Below the pieces are notes generated by a model, which searched no databases, had not been told where the DNA came from, and was given only the letters and a program-made list of their open reading frames with translations. Positions 41,301 to 51,100 of a stretch of DNA of 64,000 nt are shown in pieces. Where the stretch lies: the NCBI GenBank assembly GCA_049487715.1, contig CP150549.1, forward strand, positions 124,001 to 188,000. The letters are read 5' to 3'. The DNA is from Pycnococcus provasolii. Taxonomy: Eukaryota; Chlorophyta; Pseudoscourfieldiophyceae; Pseudoscourfieldiales. Positions within the stretch are counted from its first letter, which is position 1; each line of letters begins with the position of its first letter. The position numbers were made by a program, and so were the translations under genes.

Positions 41301-44300
41301 GAGTGGAGGACAGCGGCGGCGGCATGGCTGTCGCTTTTCGGTAGCTTTGGTCGATGGAAGAGTGACGGTGCTGGTGCACGCACTATTGCGCTCTGCAGCA
41401 TCGCGCTATTGGCTCACGACGACGTTTCCGTTCGGGAGGGAGCGCTCAGAACGCTGCTGCAGTACGGCAGCGGCAGCGGTAACAACAGCACCCTGATTTC
41501 CGACGATCCGATGGCACCGGCATCCGTCGCAGCGTGGTTGCGTCCATATCGCGAGGCGCTTCTAGACATGGCGGCGCCGGGCACGTGCCGCCGAGCGCTC
41601 ACGCGCTGGCCACTTGCGCAATCGCTAGATGGCTCTGCCGCTGCAGTCTCCGCCGCCGGGGCGACGGCGGCAAGTGCTAGTGGTTCGCCCTACATCATCA
41701 ACGCTCATCGACCCTTCGTACTACCCGTAGTGATACGCCTGCTCTTTTCGTACGTGAGAAAGCGCAAGGGACGGCTCGGTGGACATGGTGCTGCTGGCAA
41801 GGGCAAAGGCGATGCATCGAGCTCTCGTGCCGCCCGCGGAACGGCGCGCCAAGCTGTGATATCATACTTGGCGCAGTGCGAGCCGGCGGAGCTTGCGCCA
41901 CTTCTGGAGCTCTTTCTCGAGCCACTCGCTACGGTCTGGAAGGCAGAAACTGGGCTTGAGGCGTGGCGCGGCGGCGCGTGGGTAGGTGGCGACGCAGCCA
42001 CATCGAAGGCTGGATGGTTCGCTGCAGCACCGCTCACTTCACTACAAGTTGCGGCATTTGATGCAAACGCCGCTGCGAAGTTGCCTCACAGTCTTGTTGA
42101 CGGCTTCCTTCGTGCCTTCGGAGACCTCATGGACTTGCTTGCAAGCTCCATGCAGCCCTACGTCTTTTTTTGGAGTGCTCTTGTTGCAACGATTCTTGAA
42201 GCAGCGAGTGGTAGCGACGACTCGTCTCCCACTGAAACGGAAGCGGATGAAACGATCGACGACGGCGGCGACGACGATGGCGACGACGACGACGACGACG
42301 AGCAACGTGACCACGGCAAGAGCGGGGGACGACCCACGAAAACTCAGCTGAAGTGGTGTCCACCCAATGTTCGCTCGGATGTGAGAGCGCGGGCGCTGCG
42401 CCTTCTCGCGGAGGCTCACGCTCGTTACTGCGGCGATCCACGCCTCCTGCAGGTGTGGCAGCACGCACTGTCGCAGACCCGTTCAGACTTCGTGTCGCTA
42501 GCCGCGGCGCCATCGTCGTCCGCCGCAAGCGACGCGAACGAGCCCGCTAGTCTCAAATACGTGCTTAGCCTGGTATCGGACGCTGGGAGCTGCGCAAAGC
42601 TTTTCGCGCCCTCACATGGAAAACGGTCGGCGGGGGGTGATGACGTGCTCACAGCTGCTGTGCGGTGTGCCGCGAGCGGCAACATTCCAGCCGCCCATGC
42701 AGGCCTCAGCGTGCTCGAGTGCCTGCGAGAGCATGCGCTGCAGGCAACGAGCGAGACGGAGACAGCCATCGTGCGAAATGCCGTCGTGATCCCTCGCCTC
42801 GGTGCCTGTCTAGAAGCGCTGCGCGTACGTATCTCGGTTGGAATCGCGCAGCCGATGCGCTCGAAAGGTGGGGGGTCGGGGCCAAGAGAGCTTGTGCGAA
42901 TTTTGAATCTGCTCGAGTCCTACCTCGAACTATGCTCGTCGACGCCCGGGAAATTGTATGAGCATGCCCCAGCTCTCGTCGATGGACTCGTCGCCTTGGC
43001 TCGTGCCGCCGCATCTGGGCGTGGCAGCGCTCGCAGCGTATGCTCGGGCACATTGAATGCGCTCACCGCGCTTCTAAAGCGCTTGCGTGAATCTGCGTCC
43101 GGTACGGCATTGGCAGCCTCAATGGCATCGAAGCTGGATTCTCTCGCAACACTTGCAAGTCGCCTGGAACACGATGAATCGCGAGCCGCGTTTGCGCAAG
43201 TATGGAGCGAGCGTGCCACGTGCATGCAAAGCGACAGCGCAACTCATTCATCCGCGATGGTCAAAAAGCTTGTTGCTCCGGAGCTCTTTGTCGCGGAGAA
43301 TGCTGACGATGACGGAACTAACGATGACGAGCAGCGTAAGCAGGCGCGTCGTCATCGGCGCGTTGACGGATCCGCGGATGCAGCGGCGGGGGAGGCTGCA
43401 AGCGAGGCACTCGCGGAACTGAGTGAGGCTGAAGGTGCAAAGTGGAGCTCCCTCGCGGGATCTTGCGACGCCGACGTGACCACGGTTGCACACGCCGTTG
43501 GCCGATGGGCGTTCGATCCAGGCGACCTGGGTGCTCGAGCTCTCGCGCAGGCGGCGCTGACGTCGCTAGCTATCGCCGCCTCCTCACGCGGCTCTTCAAA
43601 GAAAGGAAATGCAGATGACTCGCATCGACTCACGGCTTGCGTGGCTACTCACGTGCTACCTCACGTGAAACGGCATCTCAGCCATCCGATTGAGGCGGTG
43701 CGCCGCGAGTCAAGCGGACTTCTCGGCGCGATCGTGCGCGCTCTTGCGGGTACGCCGAGCATTGCCGATTGTGAGCCCGTAAAGGAGCTGGTACCGCTCC
43801 TTGGAACGGGCGGTGGTGATGAAGGTGGTGGTGACATCCTTGCGGGGCTTGCTCACCTTCAAATTGTGAGGCGCGTGCGAGCACTGCGCGCCATGGCGAA
43901 GCTCGCGCGAGATGGCCAGCTGACGAGGCGAACGCTCACCACGGTCGCGGTGCCAAGTTTCATGCGACCGCTTCTCGACGCGGCTGAACGCGAGTCACGC
44001 CAGAGCAGTCGCAAGGCGCGCAAGGATCGCGGGGGCATGACTGACCGCGAGGAGGGTGCGAATCTTGCGAAAGCTTCCGATCGTGAGGCGCCGCTCGTCG
44101 AAGCGAGCGTTCAGGCTATGGCAGCAATCAGCGCATCCCTTCCCGTGGACGGCCATCTCGCTCTGCTACGCCGCCTCATCTCGTGGCTTCGTCGATTTGC
44201 ATTCAATGCTGCCGCTGTGGTAGCCTCGGCTCCCGGAGCTGGTGGCAGCAAGCACTACAAGACTGCGCAGCTCGTCGGTGCGGGCGGTGGAGCGGGAGGT

Positions 44301-47300
44301 GCGATCTCGCACCAAAGAACTCTGTCACGTACGGTGGACGCGTGCTTGCATGAATTGCGCACCAAGCTGAAGCAGTCGATAGAAGATGGAGATGGAGGTG
44401 GCAAGCTCATTGCGGACTTAGCACGGCAGGATGACTTTCCTCCATCTAGCGAAGACGCTGAGGGCGATGCTGACGACAACACCCTCGATGATGAGGATGC
44501 CACGCTTGGCGAGGGAAACTCCACGGGCAACGCGTCTGAGTTGGCACGTGCACTATTGGTGCTGCGCGCAGAGGTGTTCCCCGCCCTGCTTGGTGTCGTA
44601 CGCAGCGGCACGAAGAAACGGCGATCTTCCGCGGGGGGCAATATCATGGCTGGCGCTGGTGGAAAGGCCCCGGTGGCAAAGGAGGCTTCGGCTAGCTATG
44701 ACACTGTGTGCATTCCTGCGGGGGTGGCGTGCATCCGCGCCGCTCTGTGCTTCGCTGACGTGGACGTGCGAGAAAGCTGTATCCATAGCGTTATGCTGAA
44801 GATTGCCGACCTGCTCAAAGCACGCGACATCAACGTTCGTGATGGTGCGCGTCAGGCGCTCTGCCGTTGCGCGGAGATGTTCTTCGAAAGCTCGGGAGAC
44901 GAAGCGTTCCTTTCGACGGTTTTCGATAGCTTGGCGAGCGTGCTCAAACCAGAAACGCATGGTTTCACTCTGACGTATACGGCTTTGCAGGTGGCTCGGG
45001 CGGGTGCCGAGGCAGCTACCACCGCCGGCGTATCACCCGGATGCCTAGATTCCAGCCTCGAACGTCTTCTAGCCTGCGTTGAAGTAGACGCCTTTGGCGC
45101 GAATAACACTTCGCGGCGCTCGCCCAACTTCGCAAACTCGTCAGCCGCGGGCGCGAAGGAGGTCCGAAAGTGCGACGGCGGTTTGGCTCTTTTCGAGCTT
45201 GCTTGCACTCACGTGACCTTTGCCACGCACGCTGCTACGACCCTCGCGCCGCTGAGAACGCAGCTGAGGCAGGGCGCCGCCGCAGGTGGGAGACGAGAGC
45301 TTCAGGCGGCGGTGGAAGCCTTGCTGAAGAGAGCGGCAGTTGGTTACACGCTAAACGTGACAACAACCGCATCCCTCGCTCTCCCGTTTCTTGCACGTGT
45401 TATGGGTGACAACGTCGATGTGCTCGACGCCGCGCAGAGGCGCTGGCGTGCGGCGGTTGAGCAGGGAGGAGTAGCAGCTCCTGACAGCGTCGGTGCTATC
45501 GATACGGTGGAGGAGGCTGCACGTGCGCGTGGACTCGATCCCACCGTTGGCACATCCGGCGCCGTGGGGCAGGCACTGACGGGGACACAGGTTCGCCGGG
45601 CCATAGAGGACGCGAAGAAACGCGGTGGCACGGCATTTTCTGGCTCCAGCAATGCTGGAAACGTGGATGGCGGCGCCGAGGCTGCCGCAGGCGTTCTGCT
45701 CGGATTCGCGCTGGCATTCTTGCACGATCTGCTCAAGCGAGGTCGATACGTGGTCGATATTAATGCCGCCGAGACGGCACCGGCTGCATTCGAAGCGCAC
45801 GCTGCGCTGCCCAAGCTTCTAGTGCGATGTATCGGCAGCAGCAGCGTCGGCGGACTTTCGCAGGAAGCTGAGGAGCTTGCTATCAAGAGCCTGCTGATGA
45901 TCGGGGTGCTCCGTCCTCGCGAAATTGTGCCCGAGACGTATCACAGCGCTGCACGCACCGCAGCTCGCGGCGCGCTGAAGAGCTTGAAGGCTCTCCCCGC
46001 CTCCTCGCCACTCGCTCGCGAGCCGCTGCGTCTGTGCGCGGCACTTCTGCGGGCGCACAGAGAGAGAGCTGCGCAGGAGGAGCTAGCTGACGAGCACGCT
46101 GGCAAGGGTGTCTCGGAAGCTGTACGCAGTCCGTGGGTGGCGAATAGCACGGAGATGCGCTTTTTGATGCATTACGCACTGGGCGATCCTCTCGACAACG
46201 ACGCGACGCGTGCGTCTGCGTATGCCCTTCTCAAGGCTTGTGCGGACGTCCCGAGCGTCGCAAGGGAGGACGCGCGCAAGATGCTGCTTCGGTGTGTGGA
46301 CGGTGTGGCGCAGAGTGCGGCGAGCGCGAGCCGAACAGGCTGCCGCGCGGTGCTGAAGCGATGGCTTTGTGACGCCGAGGGCGCTCTCCCGCGCGTTGGT
46401 TACCCCTTTGCGAAGAACAAGGTGATGGCGAGGCTTCTTGCGAATCTCAGCCAGTTTCGAGGAGTGGATGGTCGCGCAGAAACGCTCGAGGTGGTGTGCG
46501 AGATCGTATCCTCAGGTCCTCCAGCACTGCTTCGAGAGGCGGGGCTGGCAATGTTTGCAAGCTTAGCAGCCGCGGCAGCTCTCGACGCGCATGCTCCCTG
46601 TCGGGTGAGAGCGGCGAAAGCCCTTAGCGTACTGTACTTGAAGCGCTTCGACGCGAGAAAACGAGAACAGGCGATGGAACTTCTCATGGCGTGGATGCCG
46701 GGAGGCGAGGGGTCAGCGCGAGCTGAATCGCACGGAGATCAGGATGGCGAAGAGGATGACGAGGGCAAGGGAGAGCCTGCTGCCGCACCTTTAGCGCTTG
46801 CAACACCGACGGGAAGTAGCGGCGCCGTTGCGGCATGTGCCGCCCTCGTCGTTCTCGGTGAGTCGATGGGAAAAGACGAATTTGCACTCCGCGTGCCAAC
46901 CATAGCACCAGCTGCGCTGCACGTGCTCGAAGAGGGCGTGGCGGCGAGTGTTGAGGGATCTGCGGAAGGATGGCGCACGGCGCATGCAGTCTTAAGCCTC
47001 GTGGAGCTGATGGCGCAAAGCTGCGCGCAGTCGTCCGATACCACCGTCTCCATGCCGGCGGCGCTGCACGCATGCCTGCGCGTTTCCTTGAGCGTGCGTC
47101 TGCTGCGACATGGCCACGCGTGGGTGAGAGCCGCCTCGTCAAGATGCCTTGGGGCGGCGATGGCGAGCGGCGATGCACCGGACTCTGCGAAGGAGCTTGG
47201 CACGCTCGCGAGGATGATGCTTGATCATTTGGGAATCCCGGGCATGGTGACTGGAAGCTACGAGCAGGCCCTGCGCAACTTGATGGCCGTGGTGCAGAAA

Positions 47301-47861
47301 TTGCTGAGTGCAGGTAACGACGAAGAGGAGAAGGAGGACGAGGAGGAGGAGGAGAGGGAGGAGGAGGAGGCTGACGGCTCCGGTGATCATGGCAAACCGT
47401 CGCGATCGGGCGTTGGCTGGATATTCCGCGGAGTGAGTCGCATAGCAGCAGTGGCACTCAACAGCGCCGGGGATGAGGAAGTTCCCGGCGTTTCCGTTGC
47501 GGATGTCATTCGTTTCTGTGCCGCCGCACTCACCACGCTACCCATGGATGCAATCCGGGTAGATGCGGCATGGCTTGCCCTTCCTTTGACTCGCGCATCA
47601 GATGCCGGCGGTGAGGTTGCCGAGGTTGCCACCGCCGGTCTCGAGCACCTTCGCAATTCTCTTGGAGAGGTGACGTACGCCGCGCTCGTCACCCAGGCGA
47701 GCGAGCTCGGGCGTTTACGTAAGCGCGATCGCGTTGCTAAGCAAGCATCCCTCGCGGCGTCGGATCCTGCCGCGGCGGCACGCGTGAAGCTGGCTCAGAG
47801 CCAAAAGCGCAAGGAGAAGCGAAGTTCGCGCAAGGAGCGTGAGAAGCGTCGGCGTGTGTAA
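38328..47861 (+). CDS. UTP20: UTP20-like small-subunit processome protein
   Basis: 3177 residues from ATG 38328 in a single 9.5-kb intronless frame. UTP20/DRIM is a HEAT-repeat component of the U3 snoRNP (SSU processome) that handles 18S rRNA processing in the nucleolus. The N-terminus matches: RIRFQNLSMR, FFAEALAHWRELNTHAAFNEV, LPELVLHADAVFRIL; the whole length is alpha-solenoid. The C-terminal tail AAARVKLAQSQKRKEKRSSRKEREKRRRV is the basic tail typical of the family, rich in nuclear and RNA-binding signals. Length is slightly above the ~2500-2800 aa of fungi and animals, mostly from acidic inserts (DDDD runs at about 350-370 and 1310-1330, and EEED near 3010-3030). The reverse-strand frames over it are shadows. 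Confidence 0.88.
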   Translation: MPASRKRQMRASQKAMERVLEGDNANMQDASSSDEEDVDVQQPSSKRIRFQNLSMRIASMHDDAEGIHALGDDRDVPEEPHETFFAEALAHWRELNTHAAFNEVHAACVPLTMTLPELVLHADAVFRILERKFVATSDDSLPAIIALAGAPLARDLAADYAPLYARFGVACGKLLLEENLAANPEMVASASSAMADAARRAGRYLGSASEALAPTRALRACRHAHVRDAFAAAAAPLLREKTRQPMQIAVTLVNEVKEIDDNDDASRGCGALLARACAGAAESLHSRATHLLACTMARGALECVDATETMLQEATRRVAEHVSAEKSSSLWTLLRDACRFCERVHRNDDDDDGGGDDDKDNDEDNAKRHFQNVDAASAPALLRLALSMMQELLAARRGAHVVDAGWRKLAIALDAAAAALASATKHDSTVAAATRAAFLSLTLCTRAPEEADVQHRVTRLARTILPWVDNDALMAACADAASAGIRAAAWASVLLDECLARVPTSADGPLLHALCSLSSASEGWDAPLASLVTKQELVPARESLRKLALLKTSRDGKDDDSLSACAWMALRILAAAENAANDPAANRSFFASSPPADHQSKPLLWSTWMQAHIASLSDVGAIVNAASLCLERGDAHSVSAAAAAFDVRVDALGIDVFADMDEDAGDFDVDGQELVPLSYASNFASVKSRLHPLLQARSREVRAAALRVLAGCSGDCGDSSATAAAATKASIRLVDSEGDAASRHSVITPARALVALLGVARVPESLQAHRRATTLISRHVTVFARGGGLRNNGDVRECVAGALLGNLHTQFTPLWAGLTEALGTVLDCETKKEATGGAVAWNLTFSALENAQRWVEQKVSLAKHTSDVQDKDGALAVRAYIAARDYSPLELDAKPRETRIVKKDARRRAPPRFNAAAAHREAQMRRTDAHIDVFAYHENLLKAIAHAPTALSAHGESLVTLCVRLISLGLQPWQDDAKSPPPQLLPLASRKEWRTAAAAWLSLFGSFGRWKSDGAGARTIALCSIALLAHDDVSVREGALRTLLQYGSGSGNNSTLISDDPMAPASVAAWLRPYREALLDMAAPGTCRRALTRWPLAQSLDGSAAAVSAAGATAASASGSPYIINAHRPFVLPVVIRLLFSYVRKRKGRLGGHGAAGKGKGDASSSRAARGTARQAVISYLAQCEPAELAPLLELFLEPLATVWKAETGLEAWRGGAWVGGDAATSKAGWFAAAPLTSLQVAAFDANAAAKLPHSLVDGFLRAFGDLMDLLASSMQPYVFFWSALVATILEAASGSDDSSPTETEADETIDDGGDDDGDDDDDDEQRDHGKSGGRPTKTQLKWCPPNVRSDVRARALRLLAEAHARYCGDPRLLQVWQHALSQTRSDFVSLAAAPSSSAASDANEPASLKYVLSLVSDAGSCAKLFAPSHGKRSAGGDDVLTAAVRCAASGNIPAAHAGLSVLECLREHALQATSETETAIVRNAVVIPRLGACLEALRVRISVGIAQPMRSKGGGSGPRELVRILNLLESYLELCSSTPGKLYEHAPALVDGLVALARAAASGRGSARSVCSGTLNALTALLKRLRESASGTALAASMASKLDSLATLASRLEHDESRAAFAQVWSERATCMQSDSATHSSAMVKKLVAPELFVAENADDDGTNDDEQRKQARRHRRVDGSADAAAGEAASEALAELSEAEGAKWSSLAGSCDADVTTVAHAVGRWAFDPGDLGARALAQAALTSLAIAASSRGSSKKGNADDSHRLTACVATHVLPHVKRHLSHPIEAVRRESSGLLGAIVRALAGTPSIADCEPVKELVPLLGTGGGDEGGGDILAGLAHLQIVRRVRALRAMAKLARDGQLTRRTLTTVAVPSFMRPLLDAAERESRQSSRKARKDRGGMTDREEGANLAKASDREAPLVEASVQAMAAISASLPVDGHLALLRRLISWLRRFAFNAAAVVASAPGAGGSKHYKTAQLVGAGGGAGGAISHQRTLSRTVDACLHELRTKLKQSIEDGDGGGKLIADLARQDDFPPSSEDAEGDADDNTLDDEDATLGEGNSTGNASELARALLVLRAEVFPALLGVVRSGTKKRRSSAGGNIMAGAGGKAPVAKEASASYDTVCIPAGVACIRAALCFADVDVRESCIHSVMLKIADLLKARDINVRDGARQALCRCAEMFFESSGDEAFLSTVFDSLASVLKPETHGFTLTYTALQVARAGAEAATTAGVSPGCLDSSLERLLACVEVDAFGANNTSRRSPNFANSSAAGAKEVRKCDGGLALFELACTHVTFATHAATTLAPLRTQLRQGAAAGGRRELQAAVEALLKRAAVGYTLNVTTTASLALPFLARVMGDNVDVLDAAQRRWRAAVEQGGVAAPDSVGAIDTVEEAARARGLDPTVGTSGAVGQALTGTQVRRAIEDAKKRGGTAFSGSSNAGNVDGGAEAAAGVLLGFALAFLHDLLKRGRYVVDINAAETAPAAFEAHAALPKLLVRCIGSSSVGGLSQEAEELAIKSLLMIGVLRPREIVPETYHSAARTAARGALKSLKALPASSPLAREPLRLCAALLRAHRERAAQEELADEHAGKGVSEAVRSPWVANSTEMRFLMHYALGDPLDNDATRASAYALLKACADVPSVAREDARKMLLRCVDGVAQSAASASRTGCRAVLKRWLCDAEGALPRVGYPFAKNKVMARLLANLSQFRGVDGRAETLEVVCEIVSSGPPALLREAGLAMFASLAAAAALDAHAPCRVRAAKALSVLYLKRFDARKREQAMELLMAWMPGGEGSARAESHGDQDGEEDDEGKGEPAAAPLALATPTGSSGAVAACAALVVLGESMGKDEFALRVPTIAPAALHVLEEGVAASVEGSAEGWRTAHAVLSLVELMAQSCAQSSDTTVSMPAALHACLRVSLSVRLLRHGHAWVRAASSRCLGAAMASGDAPDSAKELGTLARMMLDHLGIPGMVTGSYEQALRNLMAVVQKLLSAGNDEEEKEDEEEEEREEEEADGSGDHGKPSRSGVGWIFRGVSRIAAVALNSAGDEEVPGVSVADVIRFCAAALTTLPMDAIRVDAAWLALPLTRASDAGGEVAEVATAGLEHLRNSLGEVTYAALVTQASELGRLRKRDRVAKQASLAASDPAAAARVKLAQSQKRKEKRSSRKEREKRRRV

Positions 47862-47910
47862 AACAGCATGTACAAGGATGTGATATCTAGTACTACCAAC
47901 AAGTCACAGT

Positions 47911-48069
47911 AATGAAGTGTACTTTACTCTGTCCAGCGGTCGTCAATTCACACCATTCGCTTTCACCATTCAGCCCATTCACCGGTGCCATTCACTGCGC
48001 GTTTTTGTACATCGCGCAGGTGATTTCGAAGGTTGTATCACTCTATCAGGGCGCTTTCGTTGGCGTTTC
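47911..48069 (-). repeat. Dispersed 3'-flank repeat, copy B
   Basis: Reverse complement of copy A (30107-30265), about 90% identical by eye. It fills the gap between UTP20 and the receptor gene, with its TTACTG end facing the UTP20 stop. Confidence 0.85.
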
Positions 48070-48179
48070 AATATTGAACAAGTGTACAAGGTACAAATAT
48101 TTTACACGCGCTGTACAAGTATTGTACATTACAAAATTACAGAATGAAATTCAAAAAGCAAAATCATTTTTTCTCACTT

Positions 48180-51100
48180 TCACCTTAGCGCACGACTGTT
48201 GTGTGCCCAGATGCCCGTCTGTTCGTAAGCCTGCATTTTACGAACTTGGTCATCCATGCGTACGACGGGTGGCAAGTCAAGCTTCTTTCGACTCTTCATT
48301 TCTTCGACAATCAGCTGCAGCTCTTCGCCCACATCCTCACCAGCCATGTCATCCTCGATGCGGCTCGCGGAGCCGCGTGGCGCATTGCGCGCGCGTGCCA
48401 CCTCTATCTCGAGGCGCGGGACAATAGTCGGTTCGTCGTCAATGGCGACGCCAATGTCCGCCAGAACAGGATCCACGGGAAGGTCGTCAAGGTTCGACGT
48501 CATCAAGATCGGCCTTCGCTCATCCGCAAACTGCACGAGCGGCAGCGGGGGAACGTAAGCGCGCTCCGCTAAACCGCCCTCGGTGAGCTGCATCTCCGCC
48601 TTTGCAGCAGCTGAACGATGGACGGCAGCCGCCTCTTTATCCAAGCCAGCAGCCTTGCCGCCATCCTTGTTGCCGCCGCGCTTAACACCTGACTTCTTCA
48701 TCCAGCGAACGGCACTGGTCACGACGCTCATGCTTACGTTCACCTCGCGAGCACGAGGGCGCTCCGCCTCGACGAACGGCGAGCCATTTTCAGCCACGGC
48801 TGAGCGCCACGCCTTGATCTTCTCCGGGTCAAAGTACAAGTCAGCCGTGCCCTTCGAGTTGATCGAGTTGTCGTACGGGTTCAGGCCAGAGCCGAGATCG
48901 ACAAGGAAACCGGCGGGGCCGTGCTCAACCATCACCTCGGATCCTGCCGTCGTCACGGCGTGCCGAGTCATTTCGCTGAGGTCGATGAGCAGGCGCTTCG
49001 TTGAGCGGCATCCTCTAGCATCCGCGCCAAGGAAGTCGATGCGACCCGAGCCAGGCTCGAGCAGAGATGCCATCTGGCTCCAGAAGCCTCGCAGCTCAGG
49101 CTTGGCAAGATTCTTAAGGCTTGTGCGAAAGCCCTTGACCAGTCCAAACGAGCCAGGCTTCCACTGCGTGAGCAGTCCGATCGACTTCACGGTGGTCGTC
49201 TTGCCGTGCTCTTGCATGCGATGATGCACATCGTATATGATCTTGTCAAGCGTTGCGAAGCGGTAGTCGAAAAATACAGCCGCAACATTCTCGCGCGCCG
49301 CTGCGAGAGCGAGCGACGGGTTCACGACGCGATTGGATACGAGGAGCACGCGATCGCACTTGGGACGCAAGTGCGTTGCTTGAGGCTTGGCGCGCGGCGA
49401 AGATGCCGCCGCCGCGGAAGCAGCGGCGGCGGCGGCAGCGGCGGCATCTGCATCGCCCACCATCGCTTGACGGCGTTGCGGACCGTACCTATCGGGAATG
49501 TACTTGTCCACAAAGGTGATGTCGCCAAAGTCCGGATCGAGCATCATCGTTTCGTCCGCGATCATCGTCTCCAGTCGATTGATGACCATGTCAGGTGGCG
49601 TCTCGCCCTGGCGTGGCATCACCTGCACCACCACGGCGCCGGTGTAGCTGTCGTAGCTCTTCACGCTCAGGCGAGCGTCGCTAATGTCAAGCTCGATCGA
49701 AAGCTCGTTCAGGAAGTATCGCTGACTTGCGGTATTTTTGAACTTCTCTGGATCCATGTCGATGAGAAGTGTGACCGTGGGTGGGTCTGGCAGCGACTTC
49801 TGGAAGCGCATAGCTGCGGTAACGCCACGAACAGCCTTCTGGAATATCCCCGCGAGAGTCTTCTTTGCCGCCGGCTTGGCAGCTTCGCCACCCTCGTTGT
49901 CTTCCACGAGCGTGCTCATGTCTCGCATGTCGTCAGGAATGTCAACGGCAACCGTTGCCGACGACTGCCCAGCCTCGCTGGGTGCATAAAGCGATGGCGA
50001 TGCACCAGGCCGGCTGTTGACATCATTGCCTAACTTGAGAATGGATCCAGGGCTCGTGGATGTGATGGATGCTGGCGCGCGTAGCCTTGAAGGCGTTGCG
50101 GTGGCTGGCGTAGTCGTCGTCGAGTCGCCGAAGCGGACTGTTGTTGTCGTAGGCTGCGACGGCGTTTCCATGGTAGCGGTGGATGTTGGCGTGCCAGTTG
50201 TGGTTAAGTTCCTTTTGTCGACGCCGCCGCCGCCACCACTCTTTCCACCCTTTGTGTTTGCCTCGGCACGCTCCTGCTGCGCAGCCTTAGCGCGTTGTCG
50301 CTGGTAGGCTGCGAAAGCTTTGCCCATGCTTCGCACCTGCTTTGCCACCACGTTGAATCCAATCTTTCCCTTCGCACCCGCCTTGTCCTCCGCCTCGTCC
50401 TTCTCTATCGCCTTGGAGGCCATCGCCACTTTCGCCGTTGGCGGCAACGACGTCCATCGAACTTCCTCCTTCTTGTAGATGAGCTCGCCAGGCATGATCA
50501 CCCATCGCCCGAGCTTTTCCAGGTTGAAGTAGAGCTTTGCCGCTCGCATGCCCTCGCTCTCGAGCGCTCGATGTCCTTCGGGGCGCATCGCATTCGTAGA
50601 GCCGATCACATCTGCGATCTTGAAGCGATGGCGAAGCTTCTGCATGAGCGTGTGCCCATCTTCGTCCGCTCCCTGAAAATTTAGCAAGTCGAGGCGGCCG
50701 CCGTGCGCATAGGCGTGCTCCACCTTGGGCGCAATAACGGATGTGAGGCGCTCAAGGAAGCGCGACACGCGTGGTTTTTCGATTCCAACGAGGGAGATCT
50801 TGTCGCCCTCGACAAGAGCAATGCGCCCCGGCTTGGCCGGAGCGACAAGGCCAATCGAGAGAACCTTGCAGCGAGAGCGGAACATGAAAAGGCGGTGCTG
50901 AATGCGTTCCCACACGTCGTCGAGTGAGTCGCGCGCCCAGTCGATGCGGATAACCGCAACGTCAACGAGCGCGCTGTCGCACATGACCATGCTCTCCTTC
51001 ATTCGATTGGACACCAAGAGAAGGCGCTGCCATCGAGGCGGCTCGTTGCGCAGGTGCACCGGAACAAGCAACTTCTTGTCCATCCCCGTTTCGTCCTCCA

